The notes beneath the pieces are model-generated. The model did no database searches, was not told where the DNA came from, and saw only the letters and a list, made by a program, of their open reading frames with translations. Below are positions 48,301-59,470 of a stretch of DNA of 64,000 bases, in pieces. Origin of the DNA: Pocillopora verrucosa (taxonomy: Eukaryota > Cnidaria > Anthozoa > Scleractinia > Pocilloporidae). The DNA is taken from assembly GCF_036669915.1 (NCBI RefSeq), contig NC_089314.1, positions 10,616,665-10,680,664 of the forward strand, read 5' to 3'. The translations under genes and the position numbers were made by a program. The first letter of the stretch is position 1. Every line of letters starts with the position of its first letter.

Positions 48301-50723
48301 TGGACAATAAAATAGGCATCCTATTCCTTGCAGTGTGAATTCTTGCCAAACATTGACATATATTCACATTATTATAATAGTATTTTCTTTTTCATTTTTA
48401 GAATACAGAGCTCTGCTGGTAGCAGTAAAACTCAGAGGTATTAAATTTACCTTTTTATTACATAAGAATAAGTAATAAAGTGTCTTAAGAAATTTCCCTA
48501 TCTGCCAGAGTGCTTGGCCTTTGGTTCAATCATGGTTTTTGGCAGAACATGTAACTGTTCATAGTTATTTCCACTTGGAGAGTTTTAAGACAAAGTTAGA
48601 GAACCCAGATGACTAGGATTCCTATTAAGAGGATCAGTGGCACTCTCTGTCCACTCTCTGTGGACATTTTTTTCCATCCTTGTATTTGATATGTGAATAC
48701 CTTACTGATAGCTCTTGCAGTTCCACTGGTAGATACAGCAACCCTGACAAAAGTAGAATTACCCCAGTGCGAAGGATTACTCCTCGACAGATTACACCTC
48801 AAAGTGAATCTATGCTAGCATTTAAGGTGTGTCTGTTGTATGTTTTTTTCCTTTAATCAATATTGCACCATAGAAGGTTTGCTTATATACATGGTCTTGC
48901 TTCAAAAGTGGTAATTTGTAGGCCTAAATTACTAATAACTAATTATCAGTGCAAATGATATGAAATATATATCATTAATAATCAAGACAGTGAAATTATT
49001 TCTATCATGAGACAAAAACTGTTCTCACACCTCCTTTAGACACCACTACAAGAAATATCAGAACATTTAACTGAATCCTTGAGACCCTTGGAGACATTTC
49101 ATGGAAGAAGTAAGAAAACATATTTTCTGAAGAATATAACTCTTGATATGAGAAGGTCACTAACGTGTCTATGTCTTACTGATCCATGCATGTATTTACA
49201 AGTCTAGTTGATCATATATTCTGATTGTGCAGGTGGGAGTAGTCAACTGCTACAGGGTTCTAATCATTTGTTGGTATACTTTTAAGCTATTACTGGAATG
49301 TTGGTCCCACCTTCTAAGAATTTACATGCCACAGTTTAAACAAAAGTCCTTACTATTTTAACCTTTGTAAAACAAAAACCTTAGTTTGTAAAACAAAAGC
49401 CTTTGTATGAATTGACAATTTTTTTTGTTTAGAATATAGTTTCCTATTTCCACTTTTTTTCCCCGTAGACTACTTGGTTGAAGTCCGGGAACAACTGAGA
49501 AAAATGATTAAACAAAGGTAAATAGATGCAGATTTTATTTTAAAGAAATAATCAACATGTTTGACCCAAAAAGTGTATTTGATCCAGCTTGCTATTTCCA
49601 CTTACTGATGAAGATGAGAGAATTGTTATAATAATGATAACTAAGGATATTTTAGTCAAGATACCAGGACCAACCTTGAAAACATTACCACAGGAAATTT
49701 TCTAAGGAATACATTTTTCAAGTTCTGTTAATAGCCAAACACAAAGTACTGCAAACAATGTTGGAGTAACCTCTCAAGTCCAAAAGCGATGTCTTAAAAG
49801 AAAATCAAAAGGTATGTACAAATAACAACTTAGATTGTGTGATATTCAGCACCACAAAATAGCTATCTGCCCGGCATCACATTTCCTTTGTATTGGGAAA
49901 CAGAGTCTATTGTATTTACCTTGTCTTATCTTAACCTCAGATGAAATTGCAGCTTCAACTGGGTACATAGGAAATGAAAGTACAGCTCAGGGTAATGAGA
50001 AACATCACTGTCATGACTGCCTGCTTCAAAATGAACAGCACAAGAATTTGGCTGCCATGGAGAGTCATTCACTGAAGACAAAAGCACAGCAAGTCAAAGT
50101 GACTCAAGTAGTTTCTGCCAATGCTCCAAGAGTTTATTCCTGTGCAGAAACAGTTCAACCAAAAGAATACCAGGTATTGAAAAGTTAGCAGTAAGGATTT
50201 GACATGATAATCTCCTTACATATATGTAAGAGCTCTGGAAGGATGGAAAGTTGAGAAATCATAAGAGTGAGGTAATTAATGGTGTATGAACTTTTTTGCC
50301 AACTATCATTTTGTTTGAAAAGTTATCACAAGGATCGACCAGTAGAGAACTTGTTTTTGGTAACTCTGGTGTAAACTTCCTATGCAGGATCCATGCCCTA
50401 GTGCTGTGGAGAAAGAGGCAAGACATAAGGAGGAAAAGGACCATAACTATTTGTATGTCAGTGATGTTCGCCGATGTTTGTTTGAACAAAGAAACTGTCA
50501 GTTTCCAACTACTGATACAAAAGTGTACGCTTCTTCAAACAACAGTTCCTCATTGGACATTCTAGACTTTCTTGATGGAGTTGAACAGGAATCAAATGTT
50601 GTGAACAGTCAACAACACAAAGGTTATGAGACCCCTAACCCACAACTTGTTTCTCCTCCAAAAAAGCCAAATCTAAAATCACCAACTCCTGAGAAGAGAT
50701 TCTATCCCCACAAGCTGTACTAA
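45348..50723 (+). CDS. Unrecognised 15-exon protein, about 481 residues
   Basis: I do not recognise this family. Exons chain in phase from ATG to TAA: 45348-45424, 45799-45853, 46425-46532, 46670-46738, 47476-47527, 47663-47691, 47938-48046, 48148-48187, 48402-48437, 48721-48826, 49040-49109, 49469-49517, 49735-49811, 49941-50173, 50388-50723. It is hydrophilic and Ser/Lys-rich, with no signal peptide or membrane segment. The N-terminal half has basic patches (KKARK, SKRRKEQL, IYNKAKR). A triple ITP motif (ITPVRR, ITPRQ, ITPQ) is followed by TPLQEISEHL, which could be kinase sites. The C-terminus has SLDILDFLDG, several SP/TP sites and FYPHKLY. The composition suggests a disordered nuclear protein, but that is inference. 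Two tiny exons (29 and 36 bp) make gene callers likely to err here. Confidence 0.78.
46166..46376 (+). repeat. TTAACCCTTT-type short element, type B
   Basis: Starts TTAACCCTTTACATCCTAAC and ends GGGGTTAAAGGTTAA. Same blocks as 37631-37841. It ends about 50 bases before exon 3 of the unrecognised gene. Confidence 0.7.
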
Positions 50724-50907
50724 TTGGATAAATTTATTAAAATAATCATTGCAAGCACAGAGACAAGTGAGGAAGTACTTTAGGTTTTGTCCAGTTTCAT
50801 CTGAAGGAAGATTGGATTTCATGATTTTACTGGATATCAAAAAGTTTCAGATTGGTCAGTATAATTGACACTCTAACAGTTTAATAGATTCTCTCCTCTT
50901 GGGAGAA

Positions 50908-51689
50908 GTATGGATGACCATAAAAGTGTGTTGTATCAGCAACCACAAGCAAAAAGAGATGCGAGGGATCATAATATTTTGTGGTTTCTTATAAATAAAT
51001 GTAACTCCTGAAGTCATCAAATTGATGGAAAATGACATTATTTCAAAACTGACCTCTTAAGCTGTATTGTGTATATTGTGTCATTTAAAAGTTGTTTTAA
51101 AGACTATTTTTGTACATATTTACATGGTATTACTGGAAATTAAATACAATTTTAGTGACTCTTCAATGAGGCAATTGACAATCAAAACTTATTTGTTAGA
51201 CCCCTAAATCACTGAGTACACAGAATACATTTAAATACATTTACGCCTAGAATTTTAATAGTGTTACAAAGATTTGGCAAATCAGAATGCGGCCAAATGC
51301 GGTATGGATGACCATGGAAGTGTGTTGTATCAGCAACCACAAGCAAAAGGAGATGTGAGGGACCATAATATTTTGTGGTTTCTTATAAATAAATGTAACT
51401 CCTGAAGTCATCAAATTGATGGAAAATGACATTATTTCAAAACTGACTTCTTAAGCTGTATTGTGTATATTGTGTCATTTAAAAGTTGTTTTAAAGACTT
51501 TTTTTGTACATATTTACATGGTATTACTGGAAATTAAATACAGTTTTAGTGACTCTTCATTGAGGCAATTAACAATCGAAACTTATTTGTTGGACCCCTA
51601 AATCACTGAGTACACAGAATACATTTAAATACATTTATGCCTAGAATTTTAATTGTGTTACAAAGATTTGGCAAATCAGGATGTGGCCC
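50908..51689 (+). repeat. Tandem duplication, 394-bp period
   Basis: Copies 50908-51295 and 51302-51689 match closely throughout (both start GTATGGATGACCAT, both hold TTGTGTATATTGTGTCATTT and CATTTAAATACATTTA). The first overlaps the probable 3' untranslated region of the upstream gene; each holds an AATAAA. Confidence 0.85.
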
Positions 51690-52410
51690 CTCCCAAAGAG
51701 ATCTACTTTTTCCTAAAGCTAATGCCTTGGTTCTTTCATTATTTATTTTTAAACCAGAACATTCACCAAAAGTCTTCAGCATAACGAATAGGTTTGCTAT
51801 CTTTGATAAAGCAGGTCATATCATTAGTGAAAAGGGAAAGTTTAACAGGTTCATCTCGTATTGTAATACCCTTAATGCCATCATCTTCTCTTATCTTTAT
51901 AGCTGAGGTCTCCAAAGCTATCATAAACAGGTAGGGAGAGAGGGCCTCCCTCTCTTACTCCCCTACTTATCACAAAAGGTTGTTGTAAAATCATTGTTCA
52001 TTACACAGCTAGAGGCGTTGTTATATGAGACCCGTATATCCACTGAATAAAAGAAGGATCAAAGTTAAATGCATGTTGTACTCTTAAAAGAAAATTTAAA
52101 TTGAGGGAGTCAAAAGCTTTTTCAAAGTCTAGAGCTATGAGAATCCCAGGTAAATCTTTGTACCTAGCATATTCAATTGCAACATTAATCGTTCTGATGG
52201 CATCAAAAATTGTTCTCCCCTTTACAAACGCATTTTGATTAAAATGAATTACTTCAGGAAGTACCTTTTCCAAACGCTTTGCCAAAGTTTTAGACGCCAA
52301 TTTAGCATCAACATTAACAAGAGATATTGGACACCAATTCTTCACCAACCTTTTGTTTTTTCCTTTCTTTTCAATTAAGGTGATAACAGCCTGTTTCTGT
52401 TTATTTATTA
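51690..52410 (-). mobile_element. Decayed non-LTR (LINE) retrotransposon, reverse transcriptase fragment
   Basis: Minus-strand frame 52001-52348 plus flanks shows reverse transcriptase blocks: NWCPISLVNVDAKLASK, QNAFVKGRTIFDAI, ALDFEKAFDSL. After about 52000 the frame breaks, and the next blocks (PSLPYLFMIALE-like, then the catalytic region near 51815) continue in other frames with the usual YADD-type motif altered. No endonuclease domain or 3' tail is seen, so it is a dead internal fragment. Confidence 0.8.
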
Positions 52411-53063
52411 ATGAGTGATAATTTTAACTCAAGCAGTAGTGACAAACTAAGGTATCAGTCAGATCTCAAAACATTAGATATTCTTAACATATTTAATAAA
52501 AGTTAACAATTATATGACTAAATTGTTACAATAATTGTATTTTTTGTAATAAAATCTGTACATATTGTTTAGAAACCATAGAGGAATAGAAATGGAAGAT
52601 ATCAAGCTCCCTCAACCACTTCCTTTTATTATTAATTAATTAATTAATTGTAATTAATTTATCACTAATTATATATCCATGATACATAACTTGAAAAAAG
52701 TTACTGTTTTGGATAATAATGTGACCTTTCTGTCAAACTGTCATTAAATTATGCTTTCACACACCTCTAGCATCACAAAGTTCCTCTTTTCTCTTAATAA
52801 GATAAAAAAAAAAAACTGGAAAACTTAAAGCCTCTTTAAATTAAACACCAACTTGCTTTAAGGTGCAATAATTCCATGATATATATACCCTAGAAAAGTT
52901 ACTGTTAAGGGAAATTATGCAACATATCTGTCAAACTATTACGCTCTCACTCATGTCTAGCTTAGAAAAATCTTTCTTTTCTCTCAATAAGATAAAAAGA
53001 GTTGAGTGTCTTAATAAATATTTGGTATTTTCATGTTAATCAGTTTAAGTGGTACATTGTCTG

Positions 53064-56000
53064 TCAACAGTGATTTGTTGACTGTGGATATTTAGACTTA
53101 AGTTCCTTTTTAAATGTCCTAAAAAGATCTCTGTTACGGTTGTTTTCCTCATCCTTGGCAGAGTGAAATCCGTCTCTGGTTTTGAAACCATGATGAATAA
53201 GAAAAGCATTGTTGAGGACCACAAAGTCATAGCCAGCAGTGTGAGTCTCACAGACTTGACTGATCCTATTAAACCCATACTGAAAATAAATAATCCAAAA
53301 AAGTTAACGATAATTATTAAATAAAGAATAATACATGGGCATACATTCTCTTCAAATGTTTAACTTGATATCTCACAATTGAGTGCAAGTATCTTTCTTG
53401 TTTGCAGTTGTGTTGCTTTAGAAATTTGAAGATCAATTTTCCCTTTGACATCTTCAGGTGAAATATGATATACCTAAAAAGGTTAGGTTATTTTTCTCTG
53501 TTCTGAGGAAGTAGGAAGTAGGAAACTCTAATTGACAAATACCTCACTCAAGGTGGAAATACCACATTCTTTGGTTGGCTGGTTAGGTTTTATCCTAACT
53601 ATAAAAATTGCAGATTCCCTGTTAGAAAGTTCATACCTGCTTGAATCTCTCATCATATAGAGGAACATGATTGGGTGCAATGTAAAAAGGTTCCCATGGA
53701 TCCTTCCAATCAACAGAATAAGCTATCTGCAAATTGTCTGAAGAGATATAGCTAAAAATAGAGATGAGATGTTACTAATTATGACACTGAACACTCTATA
53801 ATAACCATGAACAATTATTGTATGTCAAGAGTAAACATCATGTTTTGCATTTTTGTATCCATTCTGTTACCATGGTATGATAAATAGGCTATTACCAATG
53901 ATTCCAAGAGTGCATGTTGGATATGAGATGATAGCCAACAAGGCTCATAGGACTGAGTTGGCTATCATCTCATTGTTATCCAACAAGTGCAAGAGGAATA
54001 ATTGTTTATTAAAAATGTCCAGAAATATATACAAATCTTCCCAACTTTACTTTGTAAGTACAGATGGAATGTTACAATGGTTGACTTCGTCATCATGCTT
54101 GTGCATTGTACAGTCATGTATAATGGCTCATAACCCATGTTGCTAAGCCAATGAAAATTTTTGATTTGCATTATCCAATGATCCAGTATTTAATAATAAG
54201 GATATCATAGCATGTCACAGAAGATAAGTCACATTCTTTTCCTTTGCCACTATGATACATGAACTCTTGAAATATTTCAAGCTTTAATGTCTTGTAAAAA
54301 ACATTTCAATTAAGTGTGATGAAAGTTACACATCACAAAAGATATATGTTTTGGTTTTGTTGCTTTCTTGGGAATTGTGTGGTCCAGGGTTCAGTTAAGT
54401 GTCCAAGGAATGGTGTAGAATTCTTGGGAGGAATGCATGTTATGCACCTTTCCTGCCATAAATTGTCAGACTAGCCTCCAATTCAAGGAGAGCAACAGTC
54501 TATTGATGCTATGGAGAATGGTATGAACTATATGGTGCTGTGAGCTGCTTGGACAGAGTGGTTGTTCACAACACAGTGAAACATCACCAAAATACTATAA
54601 CCCTCTACACCCTAACACCAGTGTACATGTTCCCCACACTGCTCTTTATACATTTTCTTAAGAACTGACAATCCAAGCATCTTAGGTGGGCGATCATTTC
54701 CTTTATTCTCGTGATCTTAATGAATGATTCAGTAGTATTACTGTGGGGAGAAATAAGATGCTGATCACAAATTGGGATTTAACCCTTTCACTCCCAAGAT
54801 CTCATCAGAGACTTTCCTTACTGTTTGTCACACAATTCTTATCAAGTTAGGTTGGGGAATTTGAAATTGAACCAACTAGTAATCCCTTAATTGATATTTC
54901 TCTCTACTATTATCACTGGTGTGCTTGGAGAAATTCTGGCTTGGTACACTCATGGGGGTGAAAGGGTTAAGACTTCATGTTTTCTGGGTCTGACGAAAAG
55001 ATTCTTTAATGTGTTCCCCTGACTTACCTCTTCCATGCATCATAATCTAAATGCTTCTGGCACTTCCAACATGTTTGATAATAAAACGGCTGCACACTAC
55101 CAGAATCCCACAAGCCTAATAACTCTTTCTTTGTCAGTGATGGTGAAAGCTTTTTAACACTTTCAAAAGCAGCTACCACAAACACCCTTTTAGCTGAAGA
55201 AGAGAAAACAAAATCATTACTGGGCAAAAAATGTTTTCTCCAATATAAATGCTCCACTTAGGAGCACCAGTTAAATGAAACAGGACTGATTTGTTTGCAA
55301 GGGGAAGAGTTTGTCTATGTAGTGTTATAGACTACAAAGGCATACCAAAAAGGCTTCAAACAAGAGCTATGATTTAAAACACACAAACTACAATTAATGC
55401 TGCTTTCCAGCTCTCTTCCACTAGTAAATTTCCTAATTATGTGCATTTGATCATATGCACATGTAAAATGTGCATTACAAATAATAAATATTACTATTAT
55501 TATTTTATTAAATACTTGCTCTCAATGAGATACTGCTGACCAACTATACTACACTATTCTGACTCACTTCATGCTTAGAAAGCCGAGATAAATTCAAGCC
55601 TTTATGAGGCAATAAGTTTGTTTGCATTGGCTGGCTGTAAGGAGTTTTAAAATAATATTAATAATAACTTAGGAAAATATTCTTAATTCCCTACAATTTG
55701 TGGAATACTTCATAATTTATCATCTTTGTTGATGTGTTTTCACACTTTTCCTCTAATCTAAGCAGAATGCAAAGCATTCATTACAACTGAACCTAGTAAA
55801 TGGCCAAGCTCACAAATGCACTCACTGAAGATCTGTGATAGAGCATTGGACAGTGTCAATGGCCTGAAGCGCAAGTCCTAGGATTTTTCTTTTTTACATT
55901 CTCATGACAAATAAATAACACCTTTTTTCAATACCTTTGTTCACCATAAGGTTTATATGTTGGGCGTATTCAAGGAAACTGGAATAAAGATCACCATTAC

Positions 56001-59000
56001 ACATCATGTCCACATCAACCACCAGTATATAGGCCTCTGGAGGTAAGATTGAGCGTCCAACATTTCTCAACAGATTGTTTGGATAGGGCACCTGTAAAAG
56101 ATAATTAAAACAAAGCATTAAAGCACTAAGACCTGTTGTGGTTAAGACTAACTGATACACATATAAAAACACCCATGGACAGCATTTCAGCAGGAAAAAC
56201 AAGTGTGGCTGAAAGGAAGTAATCTATAGCACAAAACAAAAATAATCCCTTGGACACAAAGATTCCATAGCAGGGGTGTATATGGCCCCATAGGCATAGG
56301 CCTTCAATTTTTTTTTTTTGTTCCTGCTTGACTTTTATAAGATGACTCTTGCAAAGGTTGAAACAAAACAACTGAACATTCTTTAGGACATACTTTCAAG
56401 TTCTTAAATAACAAAGAAGCAGCAAGAATAAATCTCCTCATGTTAAAAGCACTGGGTTAGCACACCTCTAGATCTATGGAAATGGCTACAGCAAGTCAAA
56501 AAGCTGGCTTAACACCCCTGCATAGTTTTTGTTGTTGGCAGTTTGTAGTTAAGGAAGTTTTGCATAAGTTTCTCACGCCTACAGCTGTATGCAGATAAAA
56601 AAGGGGGGCACTTATTAGAGAGGGGGCTTTAATGGAAGGAGGGCAGTAAATCCGATAAGATTTCTAAATAATTTGAAAAACTGTTAGCCCTCCCTAAAAA
56701 GTTAATCAACAAATCAAGGAACATTAAATATGTTATACTTTGACATTGGCATAATTCCTGCCATGTTCTCCTCCAATCACATTGCTCTTGAGTTTTGCTA
56801 AAAACTTGTTGCAGTTTCCTTGCTGACTCAGTGCTTGTTTCCAATGAGGGTGAAGTATATTTTCTGCAGGAGGATGTGACAATGGGTACACCAAATGTAC
56901 TGTCACACGATCTCTGAATGCTTCATGACACTGATAGAGGCCAAGTAGAGAGGTAAATGATGTTACTGCATCATAGCCTGGTATAAATACAGCTGTTGAA
57001 CAATAGAAAAAAATTGAGGTAAACGGTTGTTAAGTTTTTAGATCTCAACTACCGGGTGTGGTGTAATTGGTCAATTTCTCTGGCCCTGATGCATGACACA
57101 CTAAATTTAAAGCTGATTTTGCTGCCACAATCTTGTTTACTACTCATTGTTTTTAACCTTTCATGGGCAAATGAAAGCTAAAATAACAAATTGTCTCATA
57201 GGGCTTGACTCTTTGAATGGGTGGTATGTTCCTGCTGACATATTTTTCATCTCACCAAGAGCATATTTTTCTCCCTCACAAACAGCTTTAGGTTGTTTTT
57301 ACAAAGTTTAAAGTTGTAGTAGGAGTTGTAAAACTTTCAACATTTTTTTTAAAGTGAATGTAAAACTATCAACATGTATCAACCCAAAAACTTAACATTA
57401 TAACACTGGCTGGGCAATCTAAATTGTGAACAATAACAAGCCCTTATTATTAACACCTCCCTGTTAGTATGAGGGCTATGCTTGCTCAATTTGACAGATC
57501 ATCTTTCATTGTATGACCTGTTAAATCAAAAGTTTAGGAGAATTGAAATCTTCTCCCCTCTATTTGATCCCAGACTACAGGGACATAAATTAGTTATAAA
57601 CCTTGTTTTCTTGGTACATACTGTATGTTAAAGAACTTCTGTTTTTTCCACCCCAATTTATGACCAGTATGCTTCACACTTGGGCCATAAATGCAAGCTA
57701 AAATAACCTGGTGTATAACTTACAGTATAGACCTTAAACTTGGTTAACATACAGTTACACACCTAATGATATTGGGCCTTTCCAGTGCTCAGTGAGTTCG
57801 AGTAGATAATGAAGGTGATTGGAAGTACAATGAGTTACTAATGTTACATCCAGTTCCTCTTTCAATACACGAGTCTTTGCCAAAAGAAAGTTAACATCTA
57901 CTTTGTACTGGCCAGAGGAATCTGTTGGAAGTTGTTTGAAATCCAGCTGTTTTTCGAGAAGATTCTTTGATAAAAAATTGAGAAAGGAGGGGAGTCAACT
58001 GGGAAGCAACTGTTTACTTAAATCTGTACCTAAGAAGAATCTATACAGGGTGAGTTTCTTGTGCTGTGCTCTCTGGTGCATGATCATGTAACAGTAGCTG
58101 GCAATGATATTGTGTGAACAAAGTAGTTTATTGAATCTGTAATGAGCCACAGCACACTGAAACATTTCCCTGTTACCTCATACTATTCTAAACCAAAGTT
58201 GGGTAATTTAAAGAACAACTGCCTGAAAAAACTTGATGCTGACTGTCAGCCAACAGACAACCAACAGGTCACCTACAGGCCACTGGAATGGGGTTTAGGT
58301 AACCTTTCCAGAATGGCAGTCCAATTGCAAGACTGGAATTTCAGCAACTCTTGTCTTCTCTCTTAATTTGGCCAAAACCTTCAGCAAGTACATCTTTCCA
58401 TACAATGTAGCATTTATGTGCACTGACATTTGAACGATAAAAGCAGTATTTTACAGGGCGTGAAATTAATTTTTTTTTCTGATAACCACTTGGCTCCTAA
58501 ATTATTCAAAGTGGTAGCCAATTCAAAAAAGTTGGTCGCCATTTACAGACAAAACCTTTTTTTAATGCTGTCAACGTTCTGGATAGACCCTTCAAAATTA
58601 AATCAGGAAAAAGATCTTCAACATGCTACAGCGTAGACACTAAAATGGATGATATACTACGTTCAAGCTCACCTAAATCCAAGATGGCGTCTAGTTATCG
58701 ATCAAGATGCATGTGCTGCGTTTTGGAAACAAACTTAATGAGGAAGTTTGCCGCGGATTTATCTCTGCTGATCTTTTAAATTCTCCATATCTCTAAGTAA
58801 GGATGTGATAAAGCATTCTAGTCGCCAATTTGGCGCCTAATTTTCAGGATTTGGTCGCCAAAGTGAAAATTTAGTCGCATTGGCGCCTGTAGTAGGCGTA
58901 ATTTCACGCCCAGCAGTAATGTGATAATATTGTTACCATCAACTTAGTGACATATCACCAACCGTCAGCTGTCTTTTGGCCAACTGTCAGCCAACAGGTG

Positions 59001-59470
59001 AGCTTAAAACTGTCGGTCGACAGACAACTAACAGGATTTTTTAAGGAAGTTGTCGTAGTCGTAGTAGTTCGTAGTAGGTAATCTTTTATTATGCCATTTG
59101 TGTATCTTTCATCCACGTGCTGTGCGCACAACACGTATGTAGCTGTACGGTAATCTTCCCCTGAGTAACTTCAGTAATACTGCTTCAAAAAATTGCTCCC
59201 ACTGTTTAAAAGTTGGGTTCAGAAGGGAACTAAAAGAAATGTTCTAACATACATGTCACCAAGAGATCCGAACTTCTCATCATCTGACCGCGATTTCCTT
59301 TCTAAAAAAAATACCATCAGTGATCAGCCCAACTGGCTTACCTTGAATCTAATGAGATATCCCTCCCCACTGACGTTGTTTAGCTTACTCAACAGGAAAA
59401 CGTTAAAAGATACTAACAATATGACAAGAAAACCTAAAAACGAAATTAACCTAATTTTGTTGCACCGCAT
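53064..59470 (-). CDS. B4GAT1: Beta-1,4-glucuronyltransferase 1-like, Golgi glycosyltransferase (GT49)
   Basis: B4GAT1 adds the glucuronic acid primer on which LARGE builds matriglycan of alpha-dystroglycan (known for the vertebrate enzyme). Seven exons: 59342-59470, 57763-57964, 56739-56992, 55935-56091, 55028-55193, 53637-53751, 53064-53279; about 412 residues, human 415. Exon 1 encodes a short basic tail and one membrane anchor ([20 protein letters not shown]), as in type II Golgi enzymes. Later motifs are [32 protein letters not shown], the metal-binding DVD near 221-223, [25 protein letters not shown] and the C-terminal [10 protein letters not shown]. The exon 2 start could instead lie 18 bases further in (after AAAAACAG); both keep frame. 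Intron 1 holds a 463-bp inverted-end element. Confidence 0.9.
53916..53984. repeat. Long imperfect hairpin in B4GAT1-like intron
   Basis: Left arm 53916-53939 and right arm 53957-53984 pair over 24 bases, with a 17-bp perfect core (ATGAGATGATAGCCAAC against GTTGGCTATCATCTCAT) and a 4-base bulge. It lies just upstream (higher coordinate) of exon 6. Confidence 0.75.
54598..54780 (+). repeat. TTAACCCTTT-type short element, type B
   Basis: Starts ATAACCCTCTACACCCTAAC and ends near GGGATTTAA. It directly abuts a type A copy on its right. B4GAT1-like intron 5. Confidence 0.6.
54778..54970 (+). repeat. TTAACCCTTT-type short element, type A
   Basis: Starts TTAACCCTTTCACTCCCAAG and ends GTGAAAGGGTTAA. 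The neighbouring type B copy shares its boundary, so the two are fused back to back. Confidence 0.65.
58442..58918. mobile_element. Inverted-end element of about 463 bp with 7-bp flanking repeats
   Basis: Inverted arms GGGCGTGAAATTA (58456-58468) and TAATTTCACGCCC (58899-58911) lie inside direct repeats AGCAGTA (58442-58448 and 58912-58918). The interior repeats GTCGCCA and GGCGCC words. No transposase is seen, so this is a non-autonomous DNA element. The class is unsure; the CAGGG start resembles hAT ends. B4GAT1-like intron 1. Confidence 0.6.

Larger units (their letters stand above)
50724..53063. other. Region between unrecognised gene and B4GAT1-like gene
   Basis: Contains a 394-bp-period tandem duplication, a decayed LINE fragment and AT-rich sequence from 52410 to 53063 with two similar CTCTTAATAAGATAAAAA-like stretches near 52795 and 52985. 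No intact gene. Confidence 0.5.

Noticed and set aside
50856..51432. Two similar minus-strand open frames (about 60 codons each)
   Set aside because: They are the same noncoding sequence seen twice in the tandem duplication.
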